Positions 44,444 through 53,067 of a DNA stretch of 64,000 nt are shown piece by piece. The number at the start of each line of letters is the position of its first letter. The stretch's first letter is position 1. Origin of the DNA: Nonlabens marinus S1-08 (GTDB lineage Bacteria > Bacteroidota > Bacteroidia > Flavobacteriales > Flavobacteriaceae). The position numbers and the translations under genes are program-made. The stretch is taken from positions 2,719,779-2,783,778 of the forward strand of contig NZ_AP014548.1 in assembly GCF_000831385.1 (NCBI RefSeq), in the 5' to 3' direction. The notes beneath the pieces were generated by a model. It was given only the letters and a program-made list of their open reading frames with translations, did not search any database and was not told the DNA's origin.

Positions 44444-45188
44444 TACTAAATCTCACAACCACAAAAGTCTGTCCGTCTTGATTCATCAAGATGGACTTTC
44501 TTTTTATATACATACGACAGACCAGATCCTATCTGCCATTAATAAGCAGTTCAAGCATTCTTCCAACCCCATCGAGATCTTGAAAAGCGTCGAAGATTGT
44601 TTTGCAAAAGAGTCAGAATTGAACCAAGATTTTGATCAAGTAAAACTGATTTACCATCACGATATTTTCACGCTGGTACCCAAAGAGTTGTTTAAAGAAT
44701 CTCATGCAGCAGACTATTTGAAATACAATACCAGGCTCTTGCAAACTGACACACTGAGTGTGGATGAAGAACTCTCTGATACTGGAGCAAATTTGGTCTA
44801 CGTGGCCTATTCTAATATCAACAACTATTTCTATGAAAAGTATGGTAGCTATTCTTACTTCCACTATTCTGCCTTGGTATTACAACAACTCGGTAAGTTG
44901 GGCGATGGTTTGTTTATAGAAGTAATGCCATCTCATTTTTATTTGACCATTTATAAAGAGGGAAAACTGATCGCACATAATTTGTTCCAGCATGAGCAAA
45001 TAGAAGATATATTATTTTATACACTCTATGCAGCGGAGCAGAATCAGTTGGATCCAGAACTGTTTCGTTTGACTATTATTCAAGAGGTACAAGATCAAGA
45101 GTTATTTGATTTGCTTTATACCTATGTGAGAGAAGTTTCCTTTATACCCAACTACTCAGATTACCTAAACCATCTCGTATGCGCATAA
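44424..45188 (+). CDS. DUF3822 family protein
   Basis: The 254-residue soluble protein belongs to DUF3822, an uncharacterised Bacteroidota family with an actin-like or ribonuclease-H-like fold (family description from memory). It shows the pattern LSVLIHQDGLSFYIHTT near residue 15, and FTLVPKELF near 75. It overlaps the previous gene by 20 bp and rsmD by 10 bp, so translation is coupled. Function is unknown. Confidence 0.82.
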   Translation: MQSIATSTKSHNHKSLSVLIHQDGLSFYIHTTDQILSAINKQFKHSSNPIEILKSVEDCFAKESELNQDFDQVKLIYHHDIFTLVPKELFKESHAADYLKYNTRLLQTDTLSVDEELSDTGANLVYVAYSNINNYFYEKYGSYSYFHYSALVLQQLGKLGDGLFIEVMPSHFYLTIYKEGKLIAHNLFQHEQIEDILFYTLYAAEQNQLDPELFRLTIIQEVQDQELFDLLYTYVREVSFIPNYSDYLNHLVCA

Positions 45189-45736
45189 TCTCTGGCATTC
45201 ATAAGGGCCGTAGAATTCAAGCTCCTAAGAAACTACCCGTTAGACCTACCACAGACATGTCTAAGGAAGCTCTTTTTAATATTCTGCGTAACCAAATACA
45301 TATTAGTGGCATCAAGGTTTTAGAGCTTTTTGCGGGCAGCGGTAACATGTCCTATGAATTTGGTAGTCGCGGCGCAGGGTCGATCCTTGCGGTAGACGAG
45401 CATATGCCATGTATTGCATTTATCAAGAAAACAGCAGAGTTGCTTGATCTGCCTATTGACACGGTAAAAGCAGATGTTTTTACTTTTCTCAAAAATCATA
45501 AAGGCAGCTACGATATCATATTTGCTGATCCACCCTATGCGCTAGAAGAATCTCAATTTCTAGAAATAGTCGATTCGATCATGGAGGGCAACCTGGTCGC
45601 TGAGGACGGCCTGGTAATTATAGAACATTCTAAGCATACAGACCTGAGCAGTCACCCGACCTTTGATAATGCTCGCAAATATGGCGGAACTGTATTCAGT
45701 TTTTTCAAAGCTCCTGATTCTCCAAACGAGGGATAA
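45179..45736 (+). CDS. rsmD: 16S rRNA (guanine966-N2)-methyltransferase RsmD
   Basis: The 185-residue enzyme methylates G966 in the 30S subunit using S-adenosylmethionine. MRIISGIHKGRRI at the N terminus and VRPTTDMSKEALFNIL are RsmD signatures. The SAM-binding loop is LELFAGSGNMSYE (48-60), and the catalytic motif DPPY is at 117-120. Length is typical. It is the last gene in the DUF3822 operon; a heptanucleotide microsatellite begins 22 bp after the stop. Confidence 0.92.
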   Translation: MRIISGIHKGRRIQAPKKLPVRPTTDMSKEALFNILRNQIHISGIKVLELFAGSGNMSYEFGSRGAGSILAVDEHMPCIAFIKKTAELLDLPIDTVKADVFTFLKNHKGSYDIIFADPPYALEESQFLEIVDSIMEGNLVAEDGLVIIEHSKHTDLSSHPTFDNARKYGGTVFSFFKAPDSPNEG

Positions 45737-45757
45737 TGGACCGAATTAGAAGGTAGT

Positions 45758-45847
45758 GAGGCATGAGGCATGAGGCATGAGGCATGAGGCATGAGGCATG
45801 AGGCATGAGGCATGAGGCATGAGGCATGAGGCATGAGGCATGAGGCA
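45758..45847. repeat. Heptanucleotide microsatellite (GAGGCAT)12.9
   Basis: Twelve perfect copies of GAGGCAT plus six bases of a thirteenth. The unit length of 7 is not a multiple of 3 and the tract is not within a credible gene. It lies between rsmD and the 3' end of rnpB. Confidence 0.97.
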
Positions 45848-45955
45848 AAATTAAAAATTCGCAATCACAATGTTTGCATCAAATTGAAAATTGACAACCG
45901 GAAATTGAGATTTGGAACGTTAGACCTGAAACTTGGAACTTAAAATCAATAATTA
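45848..45955. other. Low-complexity intergenic DNA
   Basis: Short degenerate segments of the GAAA(C/T)TTGGAACTT and GAAATTGA type repeat several times. No gene is seen. Together with the microsatellite this fills the space between rsmD and rnpB. Confidence 0.5.
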
Positions 45956-45960
45956 AAAAA

Positions 45961-46282
45961 AGCAGGCCTATAAGCCGGATCCTGTAGCCTCGCACAAACG
46001 AGACTCTCTATCATTTATCTAGGATCGCAATTACTCACGACCTCAAACTGCCTACCCTTCAGAATCGCGCGGATCGCGCTCAAACTCTAATTTACGCGAC
46101 ATTTCACCACATAGAGTTTACCTGGTTTCACTACAGCATTACCTGTACATTCTTTCTGTTGCACTGGTCCTAATTCGTTCTCGCTTTCGCGAAAGCGAAC
46201 CGACGGCCGTTAGCCGCTATGTTATCCTATGGTGTCCGGACTTTCCTCCCCAACTTGCGTTGCGACGATAGAGCGGCCTGCT
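45961..46282 (-). ncRNA. rnpB: RNase P RNA
   Basis: The minus strand contains the P4 motif GAGGAAAGTCCGGACAC (plus 46232-46248), ACCAGTGCAACAGA of the specificity domain, GGTAAACTC and GGGTAGGC, and ends with ACAGGATCCGGCTTATAGGCC. Helix P1 forms from AGCAGGCC at the 5' end and GGCCTGCT at the 3' end, followed by a T run (terminator). Length (322 nt) is short for an A-type RNA. It cleaves the 5' leader from tRNA precursors. The hairpin between P8 and the ACCAGTGCAACAGA segment, in the position of P9, is made from an exact copy of the iterated palindrome (46182-46197). Confidence 0.95.
46182..46197. repeat. Iterated palindrome inside rnpB
   Basis: Exact copy located at the P9 hairpin position. 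Flanking GTT and AAC extend the stem with one bulged G. Confidence 0.95.
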
Positions 46283-46286
46283 GTGG

Positions 46287-46294
46287 CAAAATTA
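46287..46294 (-). promoter_or_regulatory. -7 element of rnpB
   Basis: TAATTTTG on the minus strand matches TAnnTTTG exactly and lies 5 bp before the mature RNA 5' end, as expected for direct initiation. A -33 TTTG is not clear. Confidence 0.6.
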
Positions 46295-46370
46295 GAAGAA
46301 TAATCGGCTAACTGTTGATAATTTTAAGAAAAAGAAACACAACTTACCATGTGTTACCGATGGTTGATTT

Positions 46371-46378
46371 TATCTTTG
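46371..46378 (+). promoter_or_regulatory. -7 element immediately before dnaX
   Basis: TATCTTTG matches TAnnTTTG exactly, and its last base is 7 bp before the ATG at 46385. Transcription would start at or next to the start codon, giving a leaderless or nearly leaderless message. Confidence 0.4.
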
Positions 46379-46384
46379 GCGCGC

Positions 46385-48193
46385 ATGGAACCCTTTATAG
46401 TATCAGCCCGTAAATACAGACCAGAGACCTTTGAAGATGTCGTGGGACAATCTGCTATTACTAAAACGCTGGAAAATGCTATTGAAAGCAATCACTTAGC
46501 ACAAGCTTTGCTATTCACTGGGCCTCGTGGCGTAGGTAAAACTACCTGTGCTCGTATCCTTGCTAAAAAGATCAATCAACACAATGTTGCCTATGATCCA
46601 GATGAGGATTTTGCGTTCAATATTTTTGAGCTGGATGCTGCGTCTAACAACAGTGTTGATGGCATACGTGAGTTGATCTCCCAAGTGCGTATTCCTCCAC
46701 AAGTAGGTAAGTACAAGATCTATATTATTGATGAGGTTCACATGTTGTCCACACAGGCATTTAATGCCTTTTTAAAGACTCTTGAAGAGCCGCCAGCGCA
46801 TGCTATTTTCATACTCGCAACTACTGAAAAGCACAAGATCATCCCTACGATTCTTTCTCGTTGTCAGATATTTGATTTCAAGCGCATCACAGTCAGCGAT
46901 ATGCGCGAGCATTTGAAACGCATTGCGATCAAAGAAAATATTGATGCTGAGGAAGAGGCACTCCAGATCATAGCCCAGAAAGCAGACGGAGCCTTAAGGG
47001 ATTCCCTGTCTATTTTTGACCGTGTCGTTAGTTTCTCTGGTAAAGATTTAACCGTCCAAGCAGTGACGGAAAATTTGAACGTACTGGATCGAGATACGTA
47101 TTTCAGCATGACGTCGCTGATTTTAGAAAATAATATCCCTCAACTATTGATTGACTATGACCAGATCATGGTCAAAGGATTTGATGGGCAGCACTTTTTA
47201 AATGGTTTAGCATCTCACTTTAGAGACCTTATGGTTTGTAAAGATGAGCGCACCCTTGTATTGCTAGAATTAGGGGAAACTACTAAGCTAAAATATCAAG
47301 ATCAATCTCGTGTGACCGGTATGGAGTTTCTCAAAACTGCCATCGAAATCACAAATGATGCAGATCTAAAATACCGCAACAGCCGCAATCAGCGTTTGCT
47401 TGTGGAGTTATGCTTGATGCAATTGGCCTCCATCCTACTTTCAGAGGATGGTCAAAAAAAAAAGCCTCTAAAGTACATACTTCCAGCTAGCACCTTTGCT
47501 GATATGCAAGTGGCTGAGCCTGCCACCGATAAAATACCCAATCCCATAAAAGCAGAGGTTCAAGAGAATACTACCAATACTCCAAGTCCCTCGCTAGATG
47601 TAGCTTCCCATTCCACAGAAGGAACTCAAACAGTTTCAGTCAAGGAAGAGAAAGCACAACCATCTCCTTCAGAAAACCCTGATCCTGAACAATCATTGAT
47701 GGAGAGAAGGAAAGCATTATTAGAAAAAAGCAAAAATAAGGTCAGTTCACTATCGCTGCAAGGAATTGAACGCAAGAAAGAACATTTAGAGAACAAAAAA
47801 GAAGCCACTGTTGTCCATGATAGCTTGCCTGAACGTCCTTTTACGGAGGAAGAGCTGGTATTAGTCTGGGACAAATATGTAGAACACCTAAAGGAACGCG
47901 GCTCACTCATACTCGCTAGTATTTTAAATGTTGATAGCCCTAAACTTAAAGGCACAAAGGCACACTTAAGGTTTCCTAACGCTTCTATGAAGGAAGATTT
48001 GGATAAAAATATGGGCCAAATTCTTGAGTTTTTAAAACGAGAATTGCAGAACTATCAATTAACAATAGAAATTGCTGTAGACAAATCTGTACAGAAGAGA
48101 TATGTGTATACAGATCAGGAGAAATTTCAAAAGCTGGTAGACAAAAACCCTTCGATAGATAAATTGCGACAAGCTTTCGATTTAGAATTTTAA
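46385..48193 (+). CDS. dnaX: DNA polymerase III subunit gamma/tau
   Basis: The 602-residue clamp-loader ATPase loads the sliding clamp and ties the polymerases to the helicase. The start at 46385 gives MEPFIVSARKYRPETF, the family start; the frame is open upstream to 46349. Walker A GPRGVGKT is at 46-53, Walker B DEVHM near 117-121, and sensor TTEKH follows. The zinc-binding four-cysteine module normally between Walker A and LDAASN is absent here. A long disordered Pro/Glu/Ser-rich linker (about 385-500) precedes a C-terminal tau domain (about 500-602). It is divergent from rnpB. Confidence 0.93.
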   Translation: MEPFIVSARKYRPETFEDVVGQSAITKTLENAIESNHLAQALLFTGPRGVGKTTCARILAKKINQHNVAYDPDEDFAFNIFELDAASNNSVDGIRELISQVRIPPQVGKYKIYIIDEVHMLSTQAFNAFLKTLEEPPAHAIFILATTEKHKIIPTILSRCQIFDFKRITVSDMREHLKRIAIKENIDAEEEALQIIAQKADGALRDSLSIFDRVVSFSGKDLTVQAVTENLNVLDRDTYFSMTSLILENNIPQLLIDYDQIMVKGFDGQHFLNGLASHFRDLMVCKDERTLVLLELGETTKLKYQDQSRVTGMEFLKTAIEITNDADLKYRNSRNQRLLVELCLMQLASILLSEDGQKKKPLKYILPASTFADMQVAEPATDKIPNPIKAEVQENTTNTPSPSLDVASHSTEGTQTVSVKEEKAQPSPSENPDPEQSLMERRKALLEKSKNKVSSLSLQGIERKKEHLENKKEATVVHDSLPERPFTEEELVLVWDKYVEHLKERGSLILASILNVDSPKLKGTKAHLRFPNASMKEDLDKNMGQILEFLKRELQNYQLTIEIAVDKSVQKRYVYTDQEKFQKLVDKNPSIDKLRQAFDLEF

Positions 48194-48195
48194 AC

Positions 48196-48230
48196 AAAAA
48201 AAACTGCACCTGTTGGATGCAGTTTTTTTT
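48196..48230. terminator. Bidirectional terminator after dnaX and the barrel gene
   Basis: AAAACTGCA / TGCAGTTTT stem with a 9-nt loop, an A run on one side and eight T residues on the other. It serves dnaX on plus and the 48252 gene on minus. Confidence 0.88.
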
Positions 48231-48234
48231 GTTC

Positions 48235-48250
48235 CGCTTTCGCGAAAGCG
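48235..48250. repeat. Iterated palindrome CGCTTTCGCGAAAGCG
   Basis: Exact copy between the stop codon of the barrel gene (one base away) and the terminator. Confidence 0.95.
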
Positions 48251-48251
48251 A

Positions 48252-48827
48252 TTACAATTTATAAGTTACTGTAAGTTGGTAAAATCTGTTTTCAGCTTCA
48301 AACCCTTGATCTCCTAATGCGGTACCTTCAAAAATGTTAGTAAAGCCATAGCCATATCTAGCATCGATGCTAAAGCTGTTCGTCAATTGAAAACCTACAC
48401 CACCAACGCCTAACAAATCACTAGCATAATAATCCCCATCGTCATTGTCAGAAACATTCAGTGCAAATTTAGGCCCTGCATTAAGGTACAAAAGGTCAGT
48501 AAGGTGAAATTGCGCTAGAAAACCAGCAGTCAACCAGTTTGTTTTGAAATCAATGTAGTCTCCATCAGCAGCTTCAAATGAATCTTCTTTTGCTCCTAAA
48601 GCACTAAATCCCAGCTCTGGAACTAATGAAAATGTATTTCCTAGAGGGATTTCTGCAAAAAATAAAACTTCAGGAGCGATTCTAGAATCGGAATCTGAGA
48701 AATAATCCGTTTCTAAATTAGAGTAATTAAGTCCCAAGCGAATGCCATAAGTGGTTTCACTGCGCACTTGAGCGGCACTGAAATTAAATACTCCTAAGGC
48801 AATACATATAAGTAGTAGTTTTTTCAT
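48252..48827 (-). CDS. Outer-membrane beta-barrel (porin family) protein
   Basis: A 191-residue protein with a signal peptide ending SAAQ. The rest is a small eight-strand-like barrel with strands alternating polar and aromatic residues and a C terminus FYQLTVTYKL. This matches the porin/OMP_b-brl families of Bacteroidota. Acidic loops (DSDSR, DDGDYYAS) suggest surface exposure. Specific function is unknown. It is a single gene upstream of the polyphosphate operon terminus. Confidence 0.83.
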   Translation of the reverse strand: MKKLLLICIALGVFNFSAAQVRSETTYGIRLGLNYSNLETDYFSDSDSRIAPEVLFFAEIPLGNTFSLVPELGFSALGAKEDSFEAADGDYIDFKTNWLTAGFLAQFHLTDLLYLNAGPKFALNVSDNDDGDYYASDLLGVGGVGFQLTNSFSIDARYGYGFTNIFEGTALGDQGFEAENRFYQLTVTYKL

Positions 48828-48864
48828 GTTCTGTTTTTAAAGATTTAAATGTAGCTAAAAAAGT

Positions 48865-49776
48865 CTAATGACTGGACTTCTGTATTTTGGAATTGTAAAT
48901 TGATTTGATAATTCCATCGGTCAAACCGATTTTCGGTACGTGAATATTCTTAGCCTCACTCCATTTCATAGCTCTCAAATAGATGCGACATGCAGGGATA
49001 ATAACATCTGCCCGGTCTTGATTAAGGGCAAGGTGGTACACACGTTCTTCATAAGTAAAACTTTGCAGTTTTTCATAGTAGCTTGCTAGATAGAAATAGG
49101 ACAATGGCTTACCGTACAACTTCCCGCTATTCTTAAATATGTTATTGATATTCCCTCCAGATCCTATCAGTTCAATTCGATCGTAAGGTTCGCAAACTTT
49201 TTTCACCCATTGCTCTGCCTCTGTCCACAGATTGCTTTTCACCATGTCATTTAACAAACGAACGGTTCCTATTTTAAAAGATTTGGATTCAACTGCATTA
49301 CCATTAGCAAAAAGTGTAAACTCTGTACTACCACCACCTACATCAACGTACAGATACACCTTGTTTTCATCAATAATATCATGTAAGTCAGTCATCGCAA
49401 TCATTGCAGCTTCATGTGAACCATCAATAATTTCAATATTAATTCCTGAGAGCTTTTTGATAACTTTAGTTACCTCCTTACCATTATCAGCATCACGCAT
49501 GGCACTAGTGGCGTAGGCTTTATAATCTGCCACCTCGTGAACATCCATCAAATTTTGGTAGGATTTCATGGTTTTCACCATGCGTTCTACATTATGATCA
49601 GATATGTGCCCTTTAGTGAAAACGTCCTGTCCTAATCGTATGGGAACACGAACAAGACTCGTCTTTTTAAAAACTGGTGCTAGATCATCAAAGGTATTTA
49701 CAGTCGCAACTAATAATCTAATCGCGTTTGATCCTATATCTATTGCTCCATATTTTACTGTTTTGAATCCCATCAA
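48865..49776 (-). CDS. ppx: Exopolyphosphatase, Ppx/GppA family
   Basis: The 303-residue enzyme hydrolyses polyphosphate from its ends or pppGpp to ppGpp. The fold-defining motifs are DIGSNAIRLLV near the N terminus and YVDVGGGSTEFTLF near 142-155. Residues around IELIGSGGNINNIFKN also fit. Length is shorter than E. coli Ppx (513) and matches the single-domain Bacteroidota form. Its start overlaps the ppk1 stop by 4 bp, so synthesis and breakdown of polyphosphate are coupled. Confidence 0.9.
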   Translation of the reverse strand: MMGFKTVKYGAIDIGSNAIRLLVATVNTFDDLAPVFKKTSLVRVPIRLGQDVFTKGHISDHNVERMVKTMKSYQNLMDVHEVADYKAYATSAMRDADNGKEVTKVIKKLSGINIEIIDGSHEAAMIAMTDLHDIIDENKVYLYVDVGGGSTEFTLFANGNAVESKSFKIGTVRLLNDMVKSNLWTEAEQWVKKVCEPYDRIELIGSGGNINNIFKNSGKLYGKPLSYFYLASYYEKLQSFTYEERVYHLALNQDRADVIIPACRIYLRAMKWSEAKNIHVPKIGLTDGIIKSIYNSKIQKSSH

Positions 49777-51821
49777 GCGTCATTTTTATTTTCGTAATAC
49801 TGGTAGGTGGCATATTGTGACCTGATCTTAGTTTTACCATTTGAAACGTAAGAATTGGATTGCTCTTTATCAATAACTCGAGCTTTCACATTGTCATTCC
49901 AGCATATATCAAAAGTTTCCAAAATTTCTCTTTTCACATCTTCATCATAGATAGGACAAGCAATTTCCACACGACTGTCAAGGTTGCGCTGCATAAAATC
50001 TGCACTTGAAATATAAACCGAACTATTGCCGTCATTATGGAAGTAATAGACTCTAGGATGTTCTAAGTATCGATCGACAACACTGATAGCTTTGATATTC
50101 TCACTCATTCCCGTTACCCCAGGAACCAGACAGCAAATACCACGCACAATGAGCTCTATCTTTACACCGGCCTGCGAGGCTTGGTAGAATAAGTCAATCA
50201 TTTTGAAGTCAGAGAACGAATTTAATTTTAAGCGAATGAGTGCATGTTTTCCTGCTTTCGCGAAAGCGATCTCTCGACGAACCAATTGCTCAATTCTAGA
50301 TCTTAAAAAGTTAGGACTTACTAGCAGGTGCTCGTATTTATGCTGTTTGTAGTTGACCTGGAAGAATTCAAAAACGCGTTCTACCTCCTTTAAAATTCTC
50401 TTATCTGCAGTAAACAAAGTATAATCTGTGTATACACCCGCAGTAGATTCATTGAAGTTACCGGTGGAAACAAAACCATAGCGCTTCAACTTGCCCTCTT
50501 CTCGCCTTGTGATCATACAAGCTTTGCAATGCACCTTCAGACCAGGTACTCCAAATATCATCTGGATGCCTTCTTCTTGCATCAATTCGGCATAATTGAT
50601 ATTTGCCTGCTCGTCAAATCGGGCTTGTAATTCTATGGAAACAGTAACCTGCTTTCCGTTTTTTGCAGCATTGATAAGAGAACCCGCAATTTGTGAGACT
50701 TCAGCAAGTCTGTATATGGTAATCTTCACCTCTTCTACATGAGGATCTAATGCAGCTTCTCTTAAGAATTTAGTAGTATTTGCAAAGGTGTGATATGGAG
50801 CGTATTGTAATATATCTTTCTCTGCAATACGCTTTAAGAGCGACCCTTTAATGTCAATACCTTTTATAGGTAATGGGGCTTGCTGTTCATAGAGCAAGTC
50901 TTTACGTCCCAAACTAGGAAATTTGAGATAATCACGGCGGTTATGATACCTACCACTAGGAATGATGGAATCCATATCATCAATCTCCAGCTTACTCATG
51001 ATTAAATCAATGGTGTCTTTACTTATTTCTCTGTCAAATACAAATCGAACAGGATCACCGTCTTTACGATCATAGACACTGTCCCTTATCTTCTCAAGTA
51101 GACTCTTCTTTAAGTCCAGATCTATATCTAGTTGAGCATCCAGGGTCACCTTAATCATATGCGCCTCAATTTCTTGATACTCAAAGATGCTGAACAAGTA
51201 ATGCATCCTGTGGCGTATCAAATCATCAATCAATATAACATACTGCTTCCCATCTTCTAGATCTGGTAGTACTACAAATCGATTGAGATGTTTAGGTTTT
51301 TCAATAAGAGCGTGTCGTATTTCACCATTTTTGAAAGTCATACGTACTGCTAAGTACCCCATTCCATCCTGTAAAGGTGGGAACGGTGCTTTGCCATCAA
51401 TCATGATGACCCCTAAAGCTGGACTTACTTTCTCATTGAAATATTTACGGATGTACATCTCGTGTTCTTTCAACACTTCCTTCTCATCAACGATGATGAT
51501 ATGTTCTTTAGCCAGTTCATTTTCCAAATCATTCAAAATTTGAAAACTCAGCGTTTGATCTTCTATTACCGTTTGATTGATCTCGTTCAACAAATCCCCA
51601 GCAGATATACCTCCTAGAGACTTAGTAGCATTCTTACCTGCACGGTAAATGCGTTGAATCGTGGCATACCTGACCTTAAAAAATTCATCTAGGTTATTCG
51701 AAAAAATACCTAAGAATCGCAAACGTTCGATAAGTGGTACTGTAGGATCATTAGCTTCCTGAAGGACACGAGCATTAAACTTGAGCCAGGATAATTCCCG
51801 GTTGAAATAGCGTGGGGTCAT
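49773..51821 (-). CDS. ppk1: Polyphosphate kinase 1
   Basis: The 682-residue enzyme makes polyphosphate from ATP. The autophosphorylated His is most likely His431 in KVHCKACMITRR. The N-terminal FNRELSWLKFNARVL and the C-terminal PLD-like repeats with STGNFNESTAGVYTDYTLFT are typical. An in-frame variant palindrome encodes AFAKA near residue 519 in the C-terminal part. It overlaps ppx by 4 bp and the sixA-like gene by 1 bp. Confidence 0.94.
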   Translation of the reverse strand: MTPRYFNRELSWLKFNARVLQEANDPTVPLIERLRFLGIFSNNLDEFFKVRYATIQRIYRAGKNATKSLGGISAGDLLNEINQTVIEDQTLSFQILNDLENELAKEHIIIVDEKEVLKEHEMYIRKYFNEKVSPALGVIMIDGKAPFPPLQDGMGYLAVRMTFKNGEIRHALIEKPKHLNRFVVLPDLEDGKQYVILIDDLIRHRMHYLFSIFEYQEIEAHMIKVTLDAQLDIDLDLKKSLLEKIRDSVYDRKDGDPVRFVFDREISKDTIDLIMSKLEIDDMDSIIPSGRYHNRRDYLKFPSLGRKDLLYEQQAPLPIKGIDIKGSLLKRIAEKDILQYAPYHTFANTTKFLREAALDPHVEEVKITIYRLAEVSQIAGSLINAAKNGKQVTVSIELQARFDEQANINYAELMQEEGIQMIFGVPGLKVHCKACMITRREEGKLKRYGFVSTGNFNESTAGVYTDYTLFTADKRILKEVERVFEFFQVNYKQHKYEHLLVSPNFLRSRIEQLVRREIAFAKAGKHALIRLKLNSFSDFKMIDLFYQASQAGVKIELIVRGICCLVPGVTGMSENIKAISVVDRYLEHPRVYYFHNDGNSSVYISSADFMQRNLDSRVEIACPIYDEDVKREILETFDICWNDNVKARVIDKEQSNSYVSNGKTKIRSQYATYQYYENKNDA
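50253..50268. repeat. Iterated palindrome, variant copy inside ppk1
   Basis: TGCTTTCGCGAAAGCG, one mismatch at the outer base. Read as Ala-Phe-Ala-Lys-Ala near residue 519. Confidence 0.85.
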
Positions 51822-52306
51822 TATAAGTTTTTAGGGAATAAATGGAATGTTGTTTTTCCATTTGTAATCGTTTTCCAAGTATTAGATTCAAACTCGATCA
51901 TTACCGTTCCCGTAGTGGGCACATTGACAAAGCGTTCACTGCCTAATAAATTGGCAAGGTCTGTCAAACCATGATTATGGGAAACTAACATGGCACAATT
52001 GATATTCTCATCAATGGTCTTTACTATTTCTAGTAAATCTTGAGAATCAAAAGTATAGAGCGCTCTCTTTAATTGAAGCTTTTTAAGATCATAATCTATA
52101 TATTCTGTAAGTATGGTAGCCGTTTGCAAGGCTCGAGCCGCAGTGCTAGACCATATCACATCTGGTCTACTAGGGAATTCTCTTAGTGATTTTCCTATGG
52201 CATGCGCATCATCAATACCTTTTTGAATCAATGGGCGGTCATGATCTCTAACATCAAATTCCCAGCTGGACTTCCCGTGACGAACTAAAATTAACTGCTT
52301 TCTCAT
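51821..52306 (-). CDS. SixA-like histidine phosphatase
   Basis: A 161-residue phosphatase of the histidine phosphatase superfamily. The RHGKSSW motif at 9-15 contains His10 as the phosphorylated residue, and the second His is in VSHNHGL. SixA dephosphorylates histidine-phosphotransfer proteins in E. coli, but here the position within a polyphosphate operon suggests another phosphorylated substrate. It overlaps ppk1 and pdxH by one base each. Confidence 0.88.
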   Translation of the reverse strand: MRKQLILVRHGKSSWEFDVRDHDRPLIQKGIDDAHAIGKSLREFPSRPDVIWSSTAARALQTATILTEYIDYDLKKLQLKRALYTFDSQDLLEIVKTIDENINCAMLVSHNHGLTDLANLLGSERFVNVPTTGTVMIEFESNTWKTITNGKTTFHLFPKNL

Positions 52307-52950
52307 TAAGGTTGTAATCTTTTAAAACTCCAGGCATCCTCTTCCTGAGTATACAAAATTCGATCGTGAAGTCGATTGGGACGCCCTTGCCAAAATTCAA
52401 AACATACAGGGGTGCATTTATATCCACCCCAAAATTCAGGAATAGGAACTTCTTGATTTTCAAAACGCTTCTCTACTGCAGCTAATTGTGCCTCGAGAGC
52501 CTCCCTAGAAATAATAGTTTCACTTTGATCACTCGCCCAGGCTCCCAACTGGCTGCCACGAGGTCTGCTGTTGAAGTAAGCAAGAGATTTTTCCCGGCCC
52601 ACTCTCTCCACATGGCACTTCATCATTATTTGCCTTTCCAATGCTGGCCAAAAAAAGTGAACGCCTATTTTAGGGTGAGAATCTATAGCTTCCGCTTTTT
52701 CAGAAGTATAGTTGGTATAAAACAGAAAACTCCCTTCTTCAATTTCTTTTAAGAGAACCACTCGGGACTTAGGAAAACCATCTTTACTTATAGTACTTAC
52801 GATCATTGCGTTGGCCTCTTCGACACCTGGACTATTTTCAGCATCTCGAAACCACTGTTCAAACGTCTTGAATGGATCCTGGCTCAGATTCGATTCTAGT
52901 AATGCATCCTTTTCATAGGATTTTCGGGAATCGTGGAGGTCTTTTTGCAT
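52306..52950 (-). CDS. pdxH: Pyridoxamine 5'-phosphate oxidase
   Basis: The 214-residue FMN enzyme makes pyridoxal 5'-phosphate. The start is placed at 52950 (MQKDLHDSRKSYEKDALLES), because residues further upstream are low-complexity and hydrophobic. Conserved segments are KDGFPKSRVVLLKEI, FYTNYTSEKAEAI, RPRGSQLGAWAS and the C-terminal RPNRLHDRI...WSFKRLQP. Length matches PdxH. It is the first gene of the pdxH-sixA-ppk1-ppx operon. Confidence 0.94.
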   Translation of the reverse strand: MQKDLHDSRKSYEKDALLESNLSQDPFKTFEQWFRDAENSPGVEEANAMIVSTISKDGFPKSRVVLLKEIEEGSFLFYTNYTSEKAEAIDSHPKIGVHFFWPALERQIMMKCHVERVGREKSLAYFNSRPRGSQLGAWASDQSETIISREALEAQLAAVEKRFENQEVPIPEFWGGYKCTPVCFEFWQGRPNRLHDRILYTQEEDAWSFKRLQP

Positions 52951-53067
52951 GAACTTTATTTCTATGCAATTTAAGGATTTGGCTATAGAAGTCATAACCA
53001 TAAACAAAGCTTTCACATTCCAATTAAGGAATTTAGTTAAGAAGTAAAAGTAAGAGAGCAATGTGTT

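Noticed and set aside
45758..45847. The heptanucleotide tract as a CRISPR array
   Set aside because: There are no spacers, the unit is 7 bp and contiguous, and no cas genes are present.
45652..45864. Minus-strand ORF with MPHASCL repeats
   Set aside because: It is the translation of the GAGGCAT microsatellite plus part of rsmD; no independent coding evidence.
52951..53061. N-terminal extension of PdxH
   Set aside because: Low-complexity hydrophobic residues without similarity to PdxH; the normal start is at 52950.
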